NCBI GenBank assembly: GCA_965601455.1
Contig: OZ271831.1
Coordinates: 186,001-250,000, forward strand
Origin: JANQEU01 sp965601455
GTDB lineage: Bacteria > Bacteroidota > Bacteroidia > Cytophagales > Cyclobacteriaceae
Direction: 5' to 3'
DNA: 64,000 nt
Shown here: piece by piece, positions 1 to 8,532 of the stretch
Position numbering within the stretch: position 1 is the stretch's first letter
How the letters are laid out: each line of letters opens with the position of its first letter
The notes under the pieces: generated by a model
Seen by the model: only the letters and a program-made list of their open reading frames with translations
Databases searched by the model: none
What the model was told of the DNA's origin: nothing
Position numbers and translations under genes: made by a program

Positions 1-229
1 AATCAGCTACGTAGACATTTCCTTTCAAGGAATTATTTGATACGAGTGTACTATCCTGGTTGACTAGTTGGAACGAGTCAATTTTATGTGTGAGAGTATC
101 ATAATACGTTTCCCCATTTTCAACTCTTTCAATTATTTCCGGTCTTCCTAGAATGGGGAGCTCGAAGTTGTTTTGTACTTCCCCGCAAGCCATTAAGGAT
201 ACGAACCACAAAAAAGCGTATTTATTCAT
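1..229 (-). CDS. SCO1/SenC-type lipoprotein, N-terminal part (runs off the window)
   Basis: The first 76 codons of a minus-strand gene are visible and stay open to the window edge. The protein begins with a lipoprotein signal with lipobox L-M-A-C (Cys15). A segment follows with the order F-E-L-P-I-L-G, then T-H-K-I-D-S-F, then an N-Q-D-S motif and L-K-G-N-V-Y-V-A-D. This matches the start of the thioredoxin-like fold of SCO1/SenC copper chaperones used in cytochrome oxidase assembly. The copper-binding CxxxC lies beyond the edge, so the assignment is by layout only. The ATG overlaps the 3' end of hemJ by 8 bases, which suggests translational coupling. Pairing with a heme-pathway gene fits a role in respiratory chain assembly. 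Confidence 0.65.
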   Translation of the reverse strand, partial: MNKYAFLWFVSLMACGEVQNNFELPILGRPEIIERVENGETYYDTLTHKIDSFQLVNQDSTLVSNNSLKGNVYVAD

Positions 230-767
230 TTCTCTTTTCTCTTAATCTCTTATACCATTTAACGGCAATCATCAATCCAAAAGCAATTGCAATGATGGAT
301 AAAGTTCCCCAAACCCAGCTTATACTATCTTTTTTTACGATTAGAAATACGGTAGCAATCAGTATTAAGGTTGATACCTCGTTGATCATACGTAGAGCGG
401 TCGATGTATATTTTGATTTTTGGTCCTGGAGCTGTTTGAAAATTCGGTGTAAAAGCAAATGGTAAACGCCCAGAGCGCCAACAAAAGTCAGCTTTACATG
501 CATGAATGGTTGGGATAACCATTGGGGTTGAATGATCAACAACCACGGTCCGAAAATAAAGGTAAGAACTGCCGAGGGCCATGTAATTATATACCATAGC
601 CTTTTTGCCATTATCGATAATTGATTGAAAATTATGGAGCGATCTGGCTCTGACTTTTCCAGTGCCTCGGTTTGGTAGATGAAAAGTCTGGGAATGTAAA
701 AAAGACCCGCAAACCAGGTCACCATGAAGATGATATGAAGTGATTTGACAGTTAAATAATCGATCAA
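222..767 (-). CDS. hemJ: HemJ-type protoporphyrinogen IX oxidase (UPF0093)
   Basis: A 181-residue integral membrane protein with about four hydrophobic segments. The N-terminal motif L-H-I-I-F-M-V-T-W-F-A-G-L-F-Y with P-R-L-F-I-Y is typical of HemJ. His11 and Lys92 sit where the cyanobacterial HemJ family has its His and Lys heme ligands. The family oxidises protoporphyrinogen IX to protoporphyrin IX in heme synthesis. The start is TTG: an in-frame stop lies only five codons upstream and no ATG precedes the conserved first helix. The gene overlaps the downstream SCO1-like gene by 8 bases. It diverges from the Crp/Fnr gene over about 94 bases that contain a palindrome. Other CopD-like membrane proteins share this fold, but the motif match favours HemJ. 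Confidence 0.85.
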   Translation of the reverse strand: MIDYLTVKSLHIIFMVTWFAGLFYIPRLFIYQTEALEKSEPDRSIIFNQLSIMAKRLWYIITWPSAVLTFIFGPWLLIIQPQWLSQPFMHVKLTFVGALGVYHLLLHRIFKQLQDQKSKYTSTALRMINEVSTLILIATVFLIVKKDSISWVWGTLSIIAIAFGLMIAVKWYKRLREKRNE

Positions 768-814
768 CTTGGAGCTTTTTTAGCAGTTTGGTTGTTTTGG
801 CCTTTGAATGCCGC

Positions 815-833
815 AAAATTGCGATGCAATTTT
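815..833. promoter_or_regulatory. Palindrome between hemJ and the Crp/Fnr gene, candidate operator
   Basis: Two perfect 8-base arms (AAAATTGC and GCAATTTT) flank a 3-base spacer. The element sits 28 bases upstream of the Crp/Fnr ATG and 48 bases upstream of the hemJ TTG. The symmetry suits a dimeric helix-turn-helix protein, most simply the adjacent regulator acting on both genes. It does not match the classic TGTGA or TTGAT half-sites. Confidence 0.4.
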
Positions 834-861
834 AGCTAATTAGGAACATAGTTAGGTCAAC

Positions 862-1542
862 ATGAATGACAAGTCCAACATCTGGTATCTGGAACAAATC
901 GATTTATTCGAAATACTCTGTCCTACCAAGACGCCCAACATGGGTGAGAAACATGCTATTAATACCTACAATAAAGATGAGTTTATCTACTTTCCAGATG
1001 ACCCTTCTAATAAGGTGTATATGGTTTCCGAAGGCAGAGTTAAAATAGGATCTTATCTTGACGGGGGAAAAGAAATTGTCAAATCAATTCTTACAAAAGG
1101 AGAATTATTTGGAGAGTTGGCTCTAACGGGTGAAGATCATCGTACGGATTTTGCCCAGGCTATGGATAATGGTACTCGGGTTTGTCCCATGACTGTTGAC
1201 GATCTTCAGGACTTAATGAAAGACAACCAGCCATTAAGTTTGAAAATTCTGAAACTTGTAGGTTTCCGGTTACGAAAAACCGAACGTAAAATTGAATCAC
1301 TTGTATTCAAAGATGCACGTACTCGGATTGTTGAGTTCTTGAAGGAGATGGCTGAGGAAAAGGGACAAAAAGTTGGTTTTGAGATGATGATTAAAAATCA
1401 CCTGACTCACAAAGATATCGCTAGTCTAACAGGAACTTCCAGGCAAACAGTGACTACGGTATTGAATGAGCTTCGTGAAAGCAACGTAATCAACTTCGAT
1501 CGACGTCGTATACTAATAAGAGATATGGAGAAGCTTGCTTAA
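862..1542 (+). CDS. Crp/Fnr-family transcriptional regulator
   Basis: A 226-residue protein with an N-terminal cyclic-nucleotide-binding-type beta-barrel (about residues 20-125, including a G-E-L-F-G-E-L-A-L motif). A linking helix and a C-terminal winged helix-turn-helix follow (about 170-220). The recognition helix region reads T-G-T-S-R-Q-T-V-T-T-V-L-N-E-L. There is no N-terminal cysteine cluster like that of Fnr, so oxygen sensing through an Fe-S cluster is unlikely. The effector is unknown. The gene diverges from hemJ and could control it. Its TAA stop overlaps the stop of the convergent TIGR04282-type gene by four bases. Confidence 0.9.
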   Translation: MNDKSNIWYLEQIDLFEILCPTKTPNMGEKHAINTYNKDEFIYFPDDPSNKVYMVSEGRVKIGSYLDGGKEIVKSILTKGELFGELALTGEDHRTDFAQAMDNGTRVCPMTVDDLQDLMKDNQPLSLKILKLVGFRLRKTERKIESLVFKDARTRIVEFLKEMAEEKGQKVGFEMMIKNHLTHKDIASLTGTSRQTVTTVLNELRESNVINFDRRRILIRDMEKLA

Positions 1543-2186
1543 TCAAGCTCCTCATCTGGGAAATCTCCTGAATCCTCATCTTCTTCATAGACGATCTGAA
1601 TGCCGGCTTTTTTCATATCGGCTTTCACATCTACATCGAGGAGTGTAGGTAACTGAAAAGTTTTAAGGTCAATTTCCTCTGCAGAGTCCAATAACTCACT
1701 AAGTACTTTATCATGGCTGTAAGACTTTCCTTCAAATAGTTTTTGATGAGCTTCTTTCATGCCTACCAAGTAATAGCCGCCGTCTTCAGCCGGTCCCACC
1801 ACAAGATCATGATCTTCTAGTTTTTCTAAAGCTGAGTTGATTACTTTTTTCGAGATTTCCGGAATATCAGAGCCAATTAACACGGCCTTATCATAACCCT
1901 CTTCAAAAGCATCATAAATGGCGTTGAGCATACGTTGTCCAAGGTCATTTCCCTCTTGGATGTGTTTTGTGTACTTTTCATCGTGGAAGAAATCCCATAG
2001 CTCGACATACTCAGAATAATAGACAGCTTTATCTACTTTGACCTTGTCCGTTATCTCCGCAGTATTGGCTACCAGTTCTTTGTAAACCTCCATGGCCATA
2101 TCCATACCAATATCTTCCGCCAATCGGGTTTTAACCGTTCCGGGAATTAGATTTTTGACGAAAATGATTAATCTATCGTTACTCAT
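1539..2186 (-). CDS. TIGR04282/DUF2064 nucleotidyl- or glycosyltransferase-like protein
   Basis: A 215-residue cytosolic protein of the GT-A-like DUF2064 family. It starts with I-I-F-V-K-N-L-I-P-G-T-V-K-T-R-L, the typical nucleotide-binding N-terminus. It carries I-G-S-D-I-P near residue 110 and A-E-D-G-G-Y-Y-L-V-G-M near residue 140. TIGR04282 members are often annotated as arsenosugar-biosynthesis glycosyltransferases, but no ArsM- or ArsS-like gene is in this window, so that name should not be assumed. The C-terminal tail is very acidic. It is the last gene of a minus-strand run and overlaps the rhodanese gene by 8 bases, which suggests coupling. Confidence 0.8.
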   Translation of the reverse strand: MSNDRLIIFVKNLIPGTVKTRLAEDIGMDMAMEVYKELVANTAEITDKVKVDKAVYYSEYVELWDFFHDEKYTKHIQEGNDLGQRMLNAIYDAFEEGYDKAVLIGSDIPEISKKVINSALEKLEDHDLVVGPAEDGGYYLVGMKEAHQKLFEGKSYSHDKVLSELLDSAEEIDLKTFQLPTLLDVDVKADMKKAGIQIVYEEDEDSGDFPDEELD

Positions 2187-2697
2187 ATACTTTAATGCCT
2201 TTTGTTAACCATTTTGACCAACTGCGGTTGTAAGTGTGGACACTGTCCGTAGTGCCATTATCATTTACCACCTGGTAGTCAGTGTTTTTCCATTGGAATA
2301 TGCCGCCGTACAGATTGTTTACGTTTTGGTACCCACGGTCAATCAATTTCTCACCAACACGTTCACTGCGATAACCGACTGAACAATACACTATGATTTC
2401 TGCTTCTTTGTCAATTGATGCTAAATCCTCAATGTCAAAGTTCTCGTAGTCTACCAATTGTGCTCCTTCAATATGACTTACCCCAAACTCTTCATCTGAT
2501 CGAATATCAAGAATTACTACATTTTCATTCTCAAGTTTTGAAGCCAGTATATGAGGTTGCATCAATGGTACCGTTCCGCGATACAATGACTGCAGTTTTT
2601 CGTCAAAAGACTTCTGTCCACATGCTGGCCCAAATGAAATGATCATAAGTAGGCTAACTAGGTTCGGAACGCGCTTTAAGTTTATTAATAATCTCAT
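2179..2697 (-). CDS. Rhodanese-like domain lipoprotein
   Basis: From the ATG at 2697 this is a 172-residue protein with a basic, hydrophobic signal ending in G-P-A-C-G, a plausible lipobox. A single rhodanese domain follows: I-L-D-I-R-S-D-E-E-F, H-I-E-G-A, then the active-site loop Y-C-S-V-G-Y-R-S with catalytic Cys. The loop length fits sulfurtransferase-type domains. An ATG at 2712 would add five residues. An internal Met at 2646 would destroy the signal, so the upstream start is favoured even though the gene then overlaps the GT87 gene by 44 bases. Its partner and sulfur acceptor are unknown. It likely acts in the periplasm, anchored to a membrane. Confidence 0.8.
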   Translation of the reverse strand: MRLLINLKRVPNLVSLLMIISFGPACGQKSFDEKLQSLYRGTVPLMQPHILASKLENENVVILDIRSDEEFGVSHIEGAQLVDYENFDIEDLASIDKEAEIIVYCSVGYRSERVGEKLIDRGYQNVNNLYGGIFQWKNTDYQVVNDNGTTDSVHTYNRSWSKWLTKGIKVYE

Positions 2698-3952
2698 ACA
2701 ACATGAATGCATATACCATAAGATATTCGAACACTATCCAATACATCGACAGGTTATATTCAGTTTCATTATAACCGAAATACGTGAAAAAAATAAAGAA
2801 CGACCAAACAATTGGAAAGTAAAATTGAGATAATAGTCCCAGTGGGATAAGTGGTAGCGCATACCACGGGTGTACGGTAGTTGACAAAGAAAGGTAAATA
2901 AAAAGGCTGAATACCAGGATGGTAGCGCTATCTACTTTCCAATAATTTGCCATGATGACTGTTGATAAGACTAATACCAAAGTGGTAATGGCTAGTTTCG
3001 GACCTAAAGTTTGAATAGTATTATATCCGACCTGATAGAATCCAATTTCCCTGAATATATAGTACCAGCTGGCATTGAATTCGAAGCTTTGAAAATAGAG
3101 CCGTAAACTGGAAGTCATACCGCTAGTCATGGCTGATGAAAGCATAGGAATCATGGTTGCAATAGCCACGACAATGGCAATGACGGCGATAATTGCTCCG
3201 TTTTTCCATCTGTATCTCCATGCGAAGGCTGGAAGAAGTACCAGGGGTATCAACTTAGTCGCAATAGCCATACCCATTGAAACACCTGCTTGCCACCATT
3301 TTCTATTACGTGAAAAATAAATGGCTAACAGTATGAAGGATATTACTAGTCCTTCAATATGCAAATTACCTGTGGACTCAAGGATTAGCAGGGGGTTAAG
3401 AAAGAAAAAGGCTCCAATGGTATAATTCCGTTTTGAAAGCTTGATTAGTAGAAACAACGACACAATATCGGCGATGATCAGTAGTGTTCTTACCGTGTTC
3501 ACCGATAGGAGTGTCTGTTCCGGAATTAAGGTACTTATCCAGAATATCAACTGGTTAAATGGTGGATAAACAGAGTAGTAATTCGGGGAGTTTAAACCTT
3601 GAAAGATACCTTCGAGATATCCGGTATTATTTAGTTCCGATGGTAGATACTGGTAGGGACTGATTCCCATATGAATCAGATTCCCATCCCAAATGAATCG
3701 AAAGAAATCATCACTGAAAGCGGGGAGGGCGGATAGAAACGTGAACCTGGCGATCAGTCCTGTAATGAGAATACCCTGTAATGATAATCTTCCTTTAAGG
3801 GAAAGCAACAAATAGAAAAAAAAAACGGTAAAATATCCCAGAAATATAGGGAACGATTGATGTCTTTCAACGAGGTTACCCAGGTAGAAAAAGCTGATTA
3901 CAAACAGTACCTGTAAGGTAATTCGTCCGGTAGGTGGAACCTTACCTTCCAT
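2654..3952 (-). CDS. GT87-like polytopic membrane glycosyltransferase
   Basis: A 432-residue, very hydrophobic protein with roughly ten or more membrane segments. The first periplasmic loop carries S-D-D-F-F-R-F-I-W-D-G, the acidic motif region typical of GT-C enzymes that use polyprenyl-phosphate sugars (DUF2029/GT87, mannosyltransferase-like). Y-P-P-F-N-Q-L lies downstream. It follows two GT2 genes on the same strand and overlaps the preceding one by 11 bases. A plausible scheme is that the Dpm1-like GT2 makes polyprenyl-phosphate sugar and this enzyme uses it on the outer face of the inner membrane. The acceptor is unknown. Confidence 0.75.
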   Translation of the reverse strand: MEGKVPPTGRITLQVLFVISFFYLGNLVERHQSFPIFLGYFTVFFFYLLLSLKGRLSLQGILITGLIARFTFLSALPAFSDDFFRFIWDGNLIHMGISPYQYLPSELNNTGYLEGIFQGLNSPNYYSVYPPFNQLIFWISTLIPEQTLLSVNTVRTLLIIADIVSLFLLIKLSKRNYTIGAFFFLNPLLILESTGNLHIEGLVISFILLAIYFSRNRKWWQAGVSMGMAIATKLIPLVLLPAFAWRYRWKNGAIIAVIAIVVAIATMIPMLSSAMTSGMTSSLRLYFQSFEFNASWYYIFREIGFYQVGYNTIQTLGPKLAITTLVLVLSTVIMANYWKVDSATILVFSLFIYLSLSTTVHPWYALPLIPLGLLSQFYFPIVWSFFIFFTYFGYNETEYNLSMYWIVFEYLMVYAFMLYEIINKLKARSEPS

Positions 3953-5393
3953 TCAGTTGGTGACGGATCGAATGAGTAAAAATGAAGCCAAACCCAATGG
4001 CTAGCATTAGATGAAAAAGTACAAGACCATAGTCGCCCAAAGCAGCTCCCGCAATTATGCCGAAGAAAAAATACAGGGAGAGCAATCCCTCTAATACTGT
4101 GGACCATGTTATACTACTTTTCAGATAGGTATTGGATTCCCATCTTTCTCCTTTCCTTGTAATATTAAATTTTGGGGTACGAATAAAGGGGGATTTTATT
4201 CCAAGGTACCCCTCAACAGTTGCAATCGAGTTATGAAGCGCCAATCCCATACTGAACATCATGAACAATGGAAAATGTAGTAGGTAATACTTAAAAGTCC
4301 GGTCCGAATATCTCGCCCTGGAGGCTACCCAGTAGAAAATACCGACGGCAAGAAAGCCTATCAGAAATAAACTTCCGAGGTTGAAAACAAGTGATAAGGT
4401 TGGGTCTGCATCTTTGATGAAAAGTAATGGGATAGAAATGAGTGAAGCGATCAACAACAGAAAATACACGGAATTACTAAGGAGGTGCAATACTGCACGT
4501 ATTTTGTGACCCAAGGGGATATCTGCCTTAATGACCGCAAATAGGTTTTTCCTTGCTGTTTCCGCGGCTCCTTTGATCCATCGATATTGTTGAGATTTAA
4601 TGGCTGGTAAAACGACCGGTAATTCAGCGGGAGTATCAATTTCTTCCACATATTGGAATTTCCAGCCCTTTAACTGAGCTCTGTAGCTTAGGTCAAGGTC
4701 TTCCGTCAATGTATCAAATTGCCAACCTCCGGCATCTTGAATACACGTTTTCCGCCAAACTCCTCCGGTGCCATTGAAATTGATAAAGCTACCAGCCTGG
4801 TTCCTTCCAGCTTGTTCAACACTAAAATGAGCATCAAGTCCAAATGCTTGAGCTCGTGTGAATAAACTGTAGTCCTGATTGATATGACTCCAACGAGACT
4901 GTACCATTCCGATTGAATCTTCATCAAAGTAGGGCAAAGTCTTCTGAAGAAAATCAGATTTAGGAAGAAAATCGGCATCGAAGATGGCAATGAAATCGCC
5001 TTTAGCCTTTCTAATTCCGTAGTCTAATGCTCCCGCCTTAAATCCAACCCTTTTCTCTCGTTGAACATGACTGATATCGAGTTTGCTATCCAATTCCAAT
5101 ATCGTTTCCTTAATGATATCAGAGGTTTCGTCATCAGAATCATCCAACACTTGAATTTCCAGCAATTCAGCCGGGTAATCAAGCTTGCTTATTTCTATAA
5201 GAAGTCTACGAATAACATACTTCTCGTTATAAACGGGGAGTTGCACGGTCACCTTTGGAAAATTCTTGAGACCATCTCCCGCTGAATTATTCTTGCGTTT
5301 CAGGTAGTGGAAAACCAGGTTTAGCTGTCCAAGACTAAAAATGCAGATAATGGTGAGAGAAACACCATAAACTATGATCAGCAACCATTCCAC
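3942..5393 (-). CDS. Processive-type GT2 glycosyltransferase with membrane segments
   Basis: A 483-residue protein of the cellulose synthase/hyaluronan synthase-like GT2 group. It has an N-terminal membrane helix (about 3-25) and a catalytic domain with V-Q-L-P-V-Y-N-E (50-57), D-D-S-D-D (84-88), F-D-A-D-F (138-142), T-E-D (230-232) and Q-Q-Y-R-W (268-272). About four C-terminal membrane helices follow. All expected D,D,D,QxxRW residues are present, so it should be active. Bacteroidota homologues of this length are often single-sugar transferases as well as polymer synthases, so the product is open. The start is GTG, one base after the stop of the upstream GT2, which indicates tight coupling. 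Confidence 0.85.
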   Translation of the reverse strand: MEWLLIIVYGVSLTIICIFSLGQLNLVFHYLKRKNNSAGDGLKNFPKVTVQLPVYNEKYVIRRLLIEISKLDYPAELLEIQVLDDSDDETSDIIKETILELDSKLDISHVQREKRVGFKAGALDYGIRKAKGDFIAIFDADFLPKSDFLQKTLPYFDEDSIGMVQSRWSHINQDYSLFTRAQAFGLDAHFSVEQAGRNQAGSFINFNGTGGVWRKTCIQDAGGWQFDTLTEDLDLSYRAQLKGWKFQYVEEIDTPAELPVVLPAIKSQQYRWIKGAAETARKNLFAVIKADIPLGHKIRAVLHLLSNSVYFLLLIASLISIPLLFIKDADPTLSLVFNLGSLFLIGFLAVGIFYWVASRARYSDRTFKYYLLHFPLFMMFSMGLALHNSIATVEGYLGIKSPFIRTPKFNITRKGERWESNTYLKSSITWSTVLEGLLSLYFFFGIIAGAALGDYGLVLFHLMLAIGFGFIFTHSIRHQLNGR

Positions 5394-5394
5394 A

Positions 5395-6087
5395 CTACAA
5401 ATATTTGAATATTGTCCATAAGATCTTGTATCCAGCCAGAATAGTTCCTTTAACCGTACCGGATACCTTGGATATTCCTATTCTTTTCCGATAATTCACC
5501 GGGACCTCAATGCTCCTCATATGCATTTTCGAGGCTTTGATTTGCATCTCTATCGTCCATCCGTAATTGGTGTCTTTCATTCCTAGCTTTATCAGACTAT
5601 CAAAGCGTATGGCCCTGAATGGACCAAGATCAGTAAAAGAGACACCATATATCCATCGCATTAATGTGGTTGCCAACCAATTGCCAAATCGCTGTGGATA
5701 GGTCATAGATCCTGATTCTCTTTCACCAAGCGCCCGGGACCCAATCACTAAATCGGCATCATTGTTTTGTATGGGCAAAAGAAGATTCTTCATCTCCTCA
5801 GGATAATCGCTGTAATCTCCATCTATAAAAACAACTATGTCCTCTGGTTTCGCTTTTTCAATAACATAATCAATGCCTTTTATGCAGGCTTGCCCATAGC
5901 CTTTTTTTGGTTCCAGCAAGGCTGTAGCACCAGCTTTTTGGGCTGCGTGGAATGTGTCGTCTGATGATCCATTATCAACCACAATTACTTCCGTGACCAA
6001 GGATTTCGGAATTTCAGAAACCACTTGAGCTACTGCATTTTGCTCGTTTAATGCAGGGATAATTACGTAAACAGAAAGCTCTTCCAT
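5395..6087 (-). CDS. Dpm1-like GT2 (polyprenyl-phosphate sugar synthase)
   Basis: A 230-residue cytosolic GT-A enzyme. V-I-I-P-A-L-N-E lies at the N-terminus, V-V-D-N-G-S-S-D-D-T about 30 residues later, then F-I-D-G-D-Y-S-D-Y and a G-S-R-A-L-G segment. These are hallmarks of dolichol-phosphate mannose/glucose synthase-like enzymes, which transfer a sugar from a nucleotide donor to polyprenyl phosphate. There is no C-terminal membrane pair, as in short Dpm1 types. I take the ATG at 6087; a TTG at 6099 would add four residues. It is the first gene of a tight five-gene run and is followed one base later by the processive-type GT2. Confidence 0.85.
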   Translation of the reverse strand: MEELSVYVIIPALNEQNAVAQVVSEIPKSLVTEVIVVDNGSSDDTFHAAQKAGATALLEPKKGYGQACIKGIDYVIEKAKPEDIVVFIDGDYSDYPEEMKNLLLPIQNNDADLVIGSRALGERESGSMTYPQRFGNWLATTLMRWIYGVSFTDLGPFRAIRFDSLIKLGMKDTNYGWTIEMQIKASKMHMRSIEVPVNYRKRIGISKVSGTVKGTILAGYKILWTIFKYL

Positions 6088-6148
6088 CAGTGGCGGCAAA
6101 GCTAGACGGAATAGTTGTCAGTACAATGTCTGACGAAAGACTTAGCGG

Positions 6149-6961
6149 TTAGTTAGGGGCTTTATAACTAACCATCTCTTTGAGGTATTCGGTTTTTCCT
6201 TTTCCTACTTTGAATTTCGTTTTTACCGTAACTCGCTCGGATTTATCAAAATAGAAAACCTCAAAATGCAGATGTGGACCAGAACTAAACCCGGTATTGC
6301 CGCTTAACCCAATCACCTCACCTTCTTCAACCTTTTGTCCTGGCCTAACCTTACTTCCATTTTTCTTCAAGTGAGCATACTCTGTGAAGGACCCGTCTTT
6401 ATGATAAAGGATAATATTATTCGCATCTTTCATACACCGTTCGTTTGGGCAGCCCTTGTTAGAGCTGTCTTTTACCTCAATTACGATTCCTTTCCGGGCG
6501 GCGCAAATTGGTGTGCCAATGTCCATGTTAAAGTCGATGGCATTTTTTCCAGAGTGAGAGAATTTGCCGTTATAGCCTTGAGACATTAGATGCGTATCCC
6601 CTTTCTTAAAAGGAAGAGCATAATCATAAGTACCTTGAGGTTTTTCCAGGGCGTTTCCCCAATAAAACGTGGACTGCATTCCAAAACTGGATCCTTTGTA
6701 AGGGTCTTTGATTTTGACTTCAGTAAGTGGTTCTCTTTTAGTTTGAGGTTGAATAACATACATGAAGTTGTTGCCCCTATCTGATACCATATTTTTGAGG
6801 TCCAGTCGAACGTCTATGGTATAAGGACAAAAGCCATTATTATTTGCAAGAATTACTAGTCCTTCATCTGTTTTTTCATAATGGACCTTGACAGGTCCGT
6901 CATTTTTTTGAGCGTGGATCAGATGAGGTATGAGTACCAGGAAAAGAATTAATCGCCTCAT
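6149..6961 (-). CDS. Exported M23-family metallopeptidase
   Basis: A 270-residue protein from the ATG at 6961, chosen because it starts a clear Sec signal (M-R-R-L-I-L-F-L-V ending H-A-Q). The open frame extends further upstream without a signal. The LytM-type zinc site is complete: His136 and Asp143 in H-S-G-K-N-A-I-D, His197 in Y-A-H-L, and H-L-H at 230-232 in G-P-H-L-H-F-E-V. A paired Cys171/Cys176 lies in an insertion between the motifs. The family cleaves peptidoglycan cross-bridges or other Gly-rich peptides in the periplasm. It lies about 40 bases downstream of the amidohydrolase gene on the same strand and may be co-transcribed. Confidence 0.88.
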   Translation of the reverse strand: MRRLILFLVLIPHLIHAQKNDGPVKVHYEKTDEGLVILANNNGFCPYTIDVRLDLKNMVSDRGNNFMYVIQPQTKREPLTEVKIKDPYKGSSFGMQSTFYWGNALEKPQGTYDYALPFKKGDTHLMSQGYNGKFSHSGKNAIDFNMDIGTPICAARKGIVIEVKDSSNKGCPNERCMKDANNIILYHKDGSFTEYAHLKKNGSKVRPGQKVEEGEVIGLSGNTGFSSGPHLHFEVFYFDKSERVTVKTKFKVGKGKTEYLKEMVSYKAPN

Positions 6962-7004
6962 TTCAATACTTTTTACTTTTCTAACGAAAAATGAGAAAGA
7001 AGGT

Positions 7005-8432
7005 CTAATTCCGGTAATCCAGGGGAGGTTCGCGATCGCCAAGTAGCGATTCATAAACGAAATTCTCACCTCTTTGCATCAGCAATTCTTTTTGAGCTTC
7101 GTCTGCCACCTCTGGGTTGGTGTAGATGTCCACGGCGGTTAATGCCAATGTCTTAGCGGCAACCGTCATTCCTTTAATTCCTATCGCTGTGCCTCCGGCA
7201 GCTACTGCCTGCCAGGTATGTGCGGAGGTGCCCGGAACCCAGGTTGCCGAACTCATACCAACTGTTGGCACTGCCCAACTTACGTCTCCGACATCTGTAG
7301 AACCCCCACCTTTTCTTGGGCTGTTATCGTAAGGTTTTATCTCAGCGGCCGTCTCCAAAGAGTAGTCTCCAGGGTATGTCTTAATTATCTTTTCGCCAAA
7401 GGCTTTGTCTTCTTCACTGTAAATAACGCCACCAACTTGTGTCAGATTCTTATGCATGACTTTCGCAAGGGTTTCATTTGGAAGCAGGTTGTATAGTCCA
7501 TGTATTACTTCATAATCCATCGATGTTCCTGTCCCCAGGGCAGCCCCTTCAGCACATTTGACCACTCTTTCAAATATTTCTTTCACATTCTGCACATCAG
7601 GATGCCTGGTGTAGTAAAATACTTCAGCAAAAGCTGGAACCACGTTTGGAGCTTCTCCTCCACGTGTGATTACGTAGTGAATCCGGGTTTCCATGGGTAC
7701 GTGTTCCCGTAGCATATTGACCATATGGTTCATCGCCTCGACACCATCTAAAGCAGATCGACCTCTTTCTGGTGAACCTGCTGCATGACTAGCTTCGCCA
7801 TAGAACCTAAATTTTGCAGATTTATTTGCCAGCGACGACCCTGGATTGGCTCGATTAGAACTTCCAGGATGCCAATGTAGTACGACATCGACGTCGTCAA
7901 ACAAACCGGCTCGAACCATATATACTTTACCAGCACCCCCTTCTTCGGCAGGAGTGCCATATACCCTGATTGTCCCCTTAGTTCCGGTTGATTCAAGCCA
8001 TTTTTTTGCCTCAATTCCTGCGGCTGTGGAAGCTGTTCCGAACAAGTGATGTCCACATGCATGTCCCGAACCTCCCTGGATTACAGGTTCTCGACTAGGT
8101 ATTGCTTTTTGAGAAATTCCTGGAAGTGCATCAAATTCAGCCAAAATAGCGATGACGGGTTTGCCCGATCCATATTCAGCTACAAATGAGGTGGGGATTC
8201 CTGCTAGCCCTTTCTGAACGGCAAAACCTTCATCTTCCAGGGTCTGGGCAAGTAGCCCTGAACTTCTTGTCTCCTGGTAACCCAATTCCGCCCAATCCCA
8301 GATTTGCAGAGCAATTTCAGCATAGTCTTCTTGCATCTTGTCGAGATTGGAAAGAATCTGCTTCTTCTCTTTTTGGGCATGGGCGGAGAGCAAAATTATG
8401 CTGGCAAGGATGGATAGAGTTACTTTTTTCAT
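7005..8432 (-). CDS. Exported M20D amidohydrolase, AbgB-like
   Basis: A 475-residue protein with a Sec signal (about 1-20, ending A-H-A-Q) and a full M20 metallopeptidase body. Metal and catalytic motifs are E-F-D-A-L-P (99-104), H-A-C-G-H-H (124-129), P-A-E-E-G-G (161-166) and a His-containing H-W-H-P (186-189). A dimerisation domain is inserted in the middle. The overall pattern matches p-aminobenzoyl-glutamate hydrolase subunit B and related amidohydrolases, which hydrolyse N-acyl or aryl-amide bonds of amino acids. The signal peptide places it in the periplasm, unlike E. coli AbgB, so a scavenging role on external amides is likely. The substrate is unknown. Confidence 0.85.
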   Translation of the reverse strand: MKKVTLSILASIILLSAHAQKEKKQILSNLDKMQEDYAEIALQIWDWAELGYQETRSSGLLAQTLEDEGFAVQKGLAGIPTSFVAEYGSGKPVIAILAEFDALPGISQKAIPSREPVIQGGSGHACGHHLFGTASTAAGIEAKKWLESTGTKGTIRVYGTPAEEGGAGKVYMVRAGLFDDVDVVLHWHPGSSNRANPGSSLANKSAKFRFYGEASHAAGSPERGRSALDGVEAMNHMVNMLREHVPMETRIHYVITRGGEAPNVVPAFAEVFYYTRHPDVQNVKEIFERVVKCAEGAALGTGTSMDYEVIHGLYNLLPNETLAKVMHKNLTQVGGVIYSEEDKAFGEKIIKTYPGDYSLETAAEIKPYDNSPRKGGGSTDVGDVSWAVPTVGMSSATWVPGTSAHTWQAVAAGGTAIGIKGMTVAAKTLALTAVDIYTNPEVADEAQKELLMQRGENFVYESLLGDREPPLDYRN

Positions 8433-8532
8433 GTGGAGCGTGTCGATTTTTTGGGAAATTACTCATTTACAATGGAATATTAGATTGTGATTTTGTAAAC
8501 TGCTAAATTCCTCATGCAAAACAGTTTTACTT

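Noticed and set aside
325..816. A 163-codon minus-strand frame over hemJ
   Set aside because: It is out of frame with the clearly conserved HemJ protein and has no coding signature of its own.
1539..2697. Arsenosugar biosynthesis locus
   Set aside because: Only the TIGR04282-type gene is present; no ArsM, ArsS or arsenic transporter gene is visible.
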